This document shows, one piece after another, positions 62,301 through 64,000 of a DNA stretch of 64,000 nucleotides. The notes beneath the pieces are model-generated. The model was not told the DNA's origin. It did not search any database and saw only the letters and a list, made by a program, of their open reading frames with translations. The position numbers and the translations under genes were made by a program. Origin of the DNA: Euleptes europaea (lineage: Eukaryota > Chordata > Lepidosauria > Squamata > Sphaerodactylidae); the NCBI RefSeq assembly GCF_029931775.1, contig NC_079316.1, forward strand, positions 61,878,064 through 61,942,063, read 5' to 3'. Every line of letters begins with the position of its first letter. The first letter of the stretch is position 1.

Positions 62301-63793
62301 CTACACCACTCTGGCTCCCAGATATGCAGCTGGCACCACAGCTTCCATTGAGCTGCTTGCTTGAAGGGAATGAATGTTAAGATATTGTCACATAGGTTTG
62401 CTGTATCCAAATATAAAGAGTTTGAAGGCACCTTAGTGTCCAGTGAATGTGTTGCAGTGTAACTTTTTTTGTAAGTGTAAGCAAGCTTTGGCCAAAGTAT
62501 CTTTCAAAGCGGGCTCTGGCTCACCAAGTGGCATCAGGCACATCAGGTTTGTCTTTAAGGCACCACAAAACAATTTGCTGTTTTGGGTGCAGCAGACTTA
62601 TTTGGAATTGACTATGTCTGTGCCTTTTTCTATCAAAACATCTGTGCTGGTCTATGACCGTAACAATAAACTAAGACTAAGACTATAAGAACATGGATTG
62701 TGGAATGATGATGGATACTGTAGGATTATATGTTTGGAACCAAATTTTGCTTCCAACCAACCATTATTGAAGAGCAAGAGAGCAATACTTCAACAATAAA
62801 AAATGTATCTAATGTGCAAAAGGCCTATGAGGCAGCATCACCATTATGTCAGCATCACCATTAGCATGGACAATGGTTAATCTACATGACAATTTGCAAA
62901 AAATGGCTTCAGACCATGGTTACATACTATGGCTTAGAGTTAACTATGGTCAGCATTGGCGTCAGTGCAGACTCAGCCTAGTACCACACTTAGCTCAGAA
63001 AAAAGGAAGAAAAGAAGAACGCAAACTCCTATCACTATTGCTATGTGTTTGGGAATATTAGGTCTGCACCAAACCAATATGTGCAGTGGATGTGTGTGTG
63101 CATGTGTGAATGCCATCAAGTCACAGCTGATTGATGGCAACCCCGTAAGGTTTTCAAGGAAAGAAATGTTCAGAGGTGGTTTGCCATTATCTGACTCCGC
63201 ACCACGATCCTGGTATTCCTTGGTGGTCTACCATCCAGTTATTAACCAGGGCTGACCCTGCTTAGCTTCTGAGATCTGACGAGATCAGGCTAGCCTAGGC
63301 CATCCCAGTCAGGGCATGTGCAGTGTTGGAGTTCTGAAAATCTGGCAGCAGCTGTATGATTTTTGGACTCCAATACAAAATAACTTTACACTTCCGAAAT
63401 TGTAGTAGTTTATAATATGCACTGCTTTGTTCATCCAATACACAATTAGATATGCTTCTTCCATTGGAAGGCAATGAATCTCACACTGAAACTCCTTCTC
63501 AGCCAATAAAGGACCACTGAATAGGAATAAATGTGTTTAGTCAAGTTACATTATTGTTGTAAATGTACTTCCAACTCTAAAGGAAGGCCATGCAAAAAGC
63601 CCAGCAAAGTTTATTTTTCATGACAAACAATGCTTCTTAGAAATGCATCAGTGCATGTTCACATCTCATTTCTTGCACTTACATCACTTTGTAGCAATGC
63701 TGCATGTACTGAGTGAGAAATGTTAATATCTTCTAAGCCACATGAGCCAATCATCTGTCCTTTCATTTTCTCAAATGCCTCTTTGTACTTGTA
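41259..63793 (-). CDS. NRAP: NRAP (nebulin-related anchoring protein), 3' 14 exons
   Basis: Actin-binding scaffold of striated muscle, found at myotendinous junctions, intercalated discs and during myofibril assembly. Fourteen exons on the - strand join in frame, all in phase 0, to give the C-terminal 673 residues (human protein about 1,730). The sequence is made of ~35-residue nebulin modules with SDxxYK-type motifs. Almost every intron cuts directly after the SD, SE or NE of this motif. Exon sizes from 5' to 3' are 111, 198, 105, 99, 105, 108, 312, 105, 99, 105, 108, 312, 153 and 102 bp, so one seven-module super-repeat is 729 bp. All introns are GT-AG. The N-terminal LIM domain and earlier super-repeats lie beyond 64000. 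Confidence 0.96.
41646..41771 (+). repeat. 42-bp minisatellite, three units
   Basis: attccaag/attccaac starts recur at 41646, 41688 and 41730, each followed by gatctctg/gaactctg and gaccttg. It lies in the last NRAP intron. The unit length is a multiple of three, which keeps an ORF open by chance. Confidence 0.88.
42595..42747 (-). CDS. NRAP: NRAP penultimate exon, 153 bp, with GIGW motif
   Basis: Encodes VKYKSDLNWIKGIGWTPPGS, then YKVEMARRAAELAYAQ and a non-modular tail EHQPQGMSNQYDLGT. It starts a further super-repeat (NWIKGIGW matches the motif best of the three) that is then cut short by the unique C-terminus. Acceptor ttgcag, donor gtaagt. Confidence 0.95.
42838..43021 (+). mobile_element. 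Bov-B LINE 3' end
   Basis: agagatggattgactctata, aaggaagccacc, gacctgagcaaggctgttaa, and gtcaccatgagttggaagtg followed by cacttaacacacacag: the well-known Bov-B 3' terminus. Confidence 0.85.
43150..43500 (-). mobile_element. Possible L1-like 3' UTR fragment
   Basis: A T-rich left end (ttttttaaaaaaaggg), then gcatttttattgtttggctg and AT-rich sequence, as in 3' UTRs of reverse-oriented L1-like copies. No coding part; weak. Confidence 0.35.
43532..43719. mobile_element. MITE with ~52-bp terminal inverted repeats
   Basis: Left arm 43532-43584 begins cagtaaaacagattcaagtc; the right arm (about 43668-43719) is its inverted copy with a few differences, ending gaatctgttttactg. The inner arm gagaccaacaagagtttca is mirrored too. 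Related fragments: 41835-41900 (ggtaccactggacttctgc) and 62425-62445. Confidence 0.85.
44205..44516 (-). CDS. NRAP: NRAP exon, 312 bp, three nebulin modules
   Basis: 104 residues: FRYKEASQRNRGQQIGFR, VNDDPKMRHFLKMGHLQSD, YKRDF, IHAKKSQQLISDVNYRQHL, CDPEQLNLKHAKQAYKLQSD. Last full triple-module exon. Acceptor caacag, donor gtacgt. Confidence 0.96.
44857..45143 (-). mobile_element. L1-like 3' fragment with poly(A) and long TSD
   Basis: On the - strand it ends in a pure A run of about 17. A perfect 12-bp duplication gttaatatatcc flanks it (44845-44856, 45144-45155); counting outward, 18 of 20 bases match. The long TSD and poly(A) tail point to L1-type retrotransposition. No coding part remains. 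Confidence 0.8.
45576..45683 (-). CDS. NRAP: NRAP exon, 108 bp, nebulin module
   Basis: Encodes KLYKMSWEQTRAAAYDFRLD, then AIPFQTAKASREIASD. Acceptor ttgaag, donor gtaaga. An L1-like insertion lies in the next intron. Confidence 0.96.
47065..47169 (-). CDS. NRAP: NRAP exon, 105 bp, nebulin module
   Basis: Encodes RLYRARNLESRHRYTLPPDH, then PDFIRARLNALHISD. Human (recalled) has HRYTLIPDHPDFTRARLNAL. Acceptor tcacag, donor gtaagt. Confidence 0.96.
47542..47614. repeat. Perfect 35-bp-arm palindrome
   Basis: Arms 47542-47576 and 47580-47614 are exact inverted copies with a 3-bp centre (tat). Part of the right arm (aattgtggagcaact) is repeated once more directly after it. It lies in an NRAP intron. 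Confidence 0.97.
48192..48394 (+). repeat. 5S rRNA-derived SINE (5S-Sauria type)
   Basis: cagatctcagaagctaagca and tacttggatgggagaccacc are 5S rRNA segments including the internal promoter region. The 3' part, gggggtcaccgtaagtcagc then acttgacagcaccttacaca, matches the Bov-B LINE tail, as known for this SINE class. Confidence 0.92.
48457..48555 (-). CDS. NRAP: NRAP exon, 99 bp, nebulin module
   Basis: Encodes TKYRQKPDSLKFTTVTDSLD, then FIHAKNSYIQCNE. Same length and position in the super-repeat as 56218-56316. Acceptor gtttag, donor gtaggt. A 5S-derived SINE ends about 60 bp beyond its donor. Confidence 0.95.
49426..49530 (-). CDS. NRAP: NRAP exon, 105 bp, module with GVGW motif
   Basis: Encodes SRYRSDLNFMKGVGWVALRS, then PQIENVKKAGELISE. 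Holds the super-repeat-specific WLKGIGW-like motif as FMKGVGW. Acceptor tgatag, donor gtactg. Confidence 0.96.
50988..51299 (-). CDS. NRAP: NRAP exon, 312 bp, three nebulin modules
   Basis: 104 residues: LQYKNTFVKERGKHIGARTV, LQSEQEYKKGS, PLDMVNLVHARNAQNLVSD, DYRKRLHEYTVLPEDLKMKW, ending HLLQSE. Spans the positions that two exons (111 and 198 bp) cover in the preceding super-repeat. Acceptor ccccag, donor gtaaag. Confidence 0.96.
51582..51771 (+). mobile_element. hAT-like MITE, copy 5
   Basis: ttggttgccaacctctagg, gggcctggagatctcttgc, caccccc aaatcttcagg, ending gagctggcaatcctta. Lies about 280 bp upstream (in NRAP sense) of the 312-bp exon. Confidence 0.8.
51866..52080 (-). repeat. Family C SINE, minus orientation
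   Basis: tgaacacattaagatgcctt, tactcagaccggcagtggct, gggattgaacctgggacctt, gccaagcagaggctgtacca. Near complete. Confidence 0.9.
52265..52745 (-). mobile_element. L2-type LINE 3' end
   Basis: Left tail tttatttttatttattt, 3' UTR with aacattt/taaaaca strings, then - strand coding remnant LGYGDETLELPPQGDSSVPS and VCQQVKAFLF, the C-terminal end of an L2-type protein. Similar to 16311-16480. Confidence 0.7.
52918..53155 (+). repeat. Family B SINE
   Basis: gcgtggagtagtggtgagag, ggttctaatccccattgtgc, gggccagtcactgtctctca, ending gggataaaaatgtgctaaat and aaataaa. Confidence 0.88.
53950..54057 (-). CDS. NRAP: NRAP exon, 108 bp, nebulin module
   Basis: Encodes AKYKESWHNLRALGYKLTME, then AIPFQTAKASREIASD. 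AIPFQTAKASREIASD recurs exactly in the equivalent exon of the next super-repeat (45576-45683), one super-repeat further toward the C-terminus. Acceptor tttag, donor gtgagt. Confidence 0.96.
54957..55061 (-). CDS. NRAP: NRAP exon, 105 bp, nebulin module
   Basis: Encodes RLYKAVGEDSLHHYTATLGL, then PEFTRARINAINFSD. Strong match in pattern to human ERLYKAAGEDARHEYT and GLPEFIRAKTNA (recalled). Acceptor ctatag, donor gtaagt. Confidence 0.95.
55166..55372 (-). repeat. Family C SINE, minus orientation
   Basis: cacatgaacacatgaaggtg, aaagtcagtattgtctactc, gccgggaactgaaccaggga, gccaagcagatgctctccca. It lacks a short segment after tactgaatc that the other copies have. Confidence 0.9.
56218..56316 (-). 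CDS. NRAP: NRAP exon, 99 bp, nebulin module
   Basis: Encodes SKYRQQPNSFKYTSVTDSPG, then LLHAKFSNMIANE. It has the shortened 33-residue module length typical of this super-repeat position. Acceptor attcag, donor gtaggc. Confidence 0.95.
56705..56995. mobile_element. Fold-back element, ~128-bp arms
   Basis: Left arm 56705-56832 (tcttttatgcatggctgttt, attatgcatgctgtttc, ctcgctctccccctg) is mirrored by right arm 56868-56995 (cagggggagagcgtggcg, caggaacagcatgcataat, gaaacagccctgcataaaa) across a ~35-bp loop. Arms differ at scattered positions. It lies in an NRAP intron; no protein is encoded. Confidence 0.88.
58364..58468 (-). CDS. NRAP: NRAP exon, 105 bp, module with degenerate WLKGIGW motif
   Basis: Encodes NLYRSDLNFMRGVGCITPG, then EIEAKKKASELISE. 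This is the module that carries the once-per-super-repeat WLKGIGW-type motif; here it reads NFMRGVGC, with Cys for the final Trp. From memory human NRAP has a Cys in the matching module, so this is probably ancestral. Acceptor tcacag, donor gtaaca. Confidence 0.95.
58834..59116 (-). repeat. Family A SINE, minus orientation
   Basis: aagaagagttggtttttata, ccccacaacacacaccctgt, ggaatcaaacccagttctcc, cttaaccactacaccacgct. Slightly shortened near the 3' tail end. Confidence 0.9.
60005..60185 (-). repeat. Dispersed repeat of squamate type
   Basis: aaggcactggcaaactaccc, aagtctgcctaggaaacgcc, gtgacgtcaccccatgggtc, ggggacctttaccttttt. This string is familiar to me from squamate genomes; I do not know its family name. 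Confidence 0.5.
60450..60690 (-). repeat. Family B SINE, minus orientation
   Basis: tatttatttattgacttcat, accttttccccaatggggat, ccaaagtcacccaccaaagc, aactgtaaccactacacaat. Near complete. Confidence 0.85.
61185..61382 (-). CDS. NRAP: NRAP exon, 198 bp, two nebulin modules
   Basis: Encodes INYRKGFDHLKSQIHLPLDM, VNLVHARKAQSLVSDQQYRQ, then RLRCAKNAYKLQSE: 66 residues. With the 111-bp exon it makes 103 residues, against 104 in the undivided 312-bp exons. Acceptor ttcatag, donor gtacat. Confidence 0.95.
62008..62320 (-). repeat. Family A SINE, minus orientation
   Basis: gctggttgttatatgccaac, aaacaccctgtgaggtaggt, ggggaatcaaacccagtttt, cttaaccactacaccactct. Near complete. Confidence 0.9.
63090..63314 (-). 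repeat. 5S rRNA-derived SINE, minus orientation
   Basis: Starts with (TG)n and the Bov-B-like tail complement gccatcaagtcacagctg. The 5S part is seen as gctgaccctgcttagcttct and gagatctgacgagatcaggc. Confidence 0.88.
63683..63793 (-). CDS. NRAP: NRAP exon, 111 bp, nebulin module
   Basis: Encodes YKYKEAFEKMKGQMIG, then GLEDINISHSVHAALLQSD. It is the first NRAP exon in the window and equals the 5' third of the 312-bp exons further on. Acceptor (on -) cctcag, donor gtaagt. Confidence 0.95.
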
Positions 63794-64000
63794 CTGAGGA
63801 AGAAAAAGAATAAACCAAAGGCGTAATGTTGTTTTCTCAGCAAATGTTGAAAAGAAAAGTAAGTAAATCACCTGGCCCCTATAAAACAGATTATGGCGGT
63901 TCCAATATTAAAGTGCTAAGAAAGAGATTTTGGAAGGTATTTAGTAAATAATTTTTATTTATATATCAAATCTTAGATTTTGACTTATGTTGGTTAATAA

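Noticed and set aside
1-64000. Search for LTR, retroviral or Polinton-like fossils, and CRISPR-like arrays
   Set aside because: No paired LTRs, no viral-type gag, pol or env pieces and no spaced direct-repeat array were recognised; all LINE-like coding pieces are non-LTR.

Overview
The window is vertebrate nuclear DNA, most likely from a squamate reptile (a lizard). This rests on the repeats: Bov-B LINE pieces, 5S rRNA-derived SINEs of the 5S-Sauria type, several tRNA-derived SINE families, L2-type LINEs and many hAT-like MITEs, all in a gene neighbourhood known from other amniotes. I cannot name the species.

Two protein-coding genes lie tail to tail. On the + strand is HABP2 (hyaluronan-binding protein 2, also called factor VII-activating protease, FSAP). 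Eleven exons are read with confidence between 21975 and 40131. A possible signal-peptide exon lies at 89-157, but its splice phase shows that one piece is still missing between it and 21975. The confident exons encode an acidic Tyr-rich N-terminal stretch, three EGF modules, one kringle and a trypsin-type domain with intact His-Asp-Ser residues. On the - strand is the 3' part of NRAP (nebulin-related anchoring protein). Fourteen exons from 63793 down to the stop at 41259 encode the last 673 residues; the LIM-containing N-terminus lies beyond the right edge. Stop codons of the two genes are 1.13 kb apart. The order HABP2(+)/NRAP(-) matches what I know of human chromosome 10q25.

Layout: 1-21974 is 5' intron or upstream sequence, dense in repeats (tandem duplication, GC-rich TIR element, Bov-B with nested MITE, LINE nested in a SINE, L2 copies, a 1.56-kb hAT-type element with intact TSD, a fold-back element). 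21975-40131 holds the HABP2 exons in AT-rich introns with SINEs, microsatellites and one hAT-like element. 40132-41258 is the shared 3' intergenic/UTR interval. 41259-64000 holds NRAP exons of regular size (99, 105, 108, 111, 198, 312 bp) in introns with SINE, LINE and fold-back insertions.

HABP2 is a secreted plasma protease made mainly in liver; NRAP is a striated-muscle scaffold of myofibril ends and intercalated discs. Nothing suggests that they work together; they are neighbours only. I see no retroviral or other virus-like element, CRISPR, operon or prokaryotic feature, and no clear previously undescribed system. The most notable points are a GC-AG intron in HABP2, a kringle-exon fragment copied into the next intron, a perfect 35-bp-arm palindrome, long fold-back elements and several datable nested insertions.
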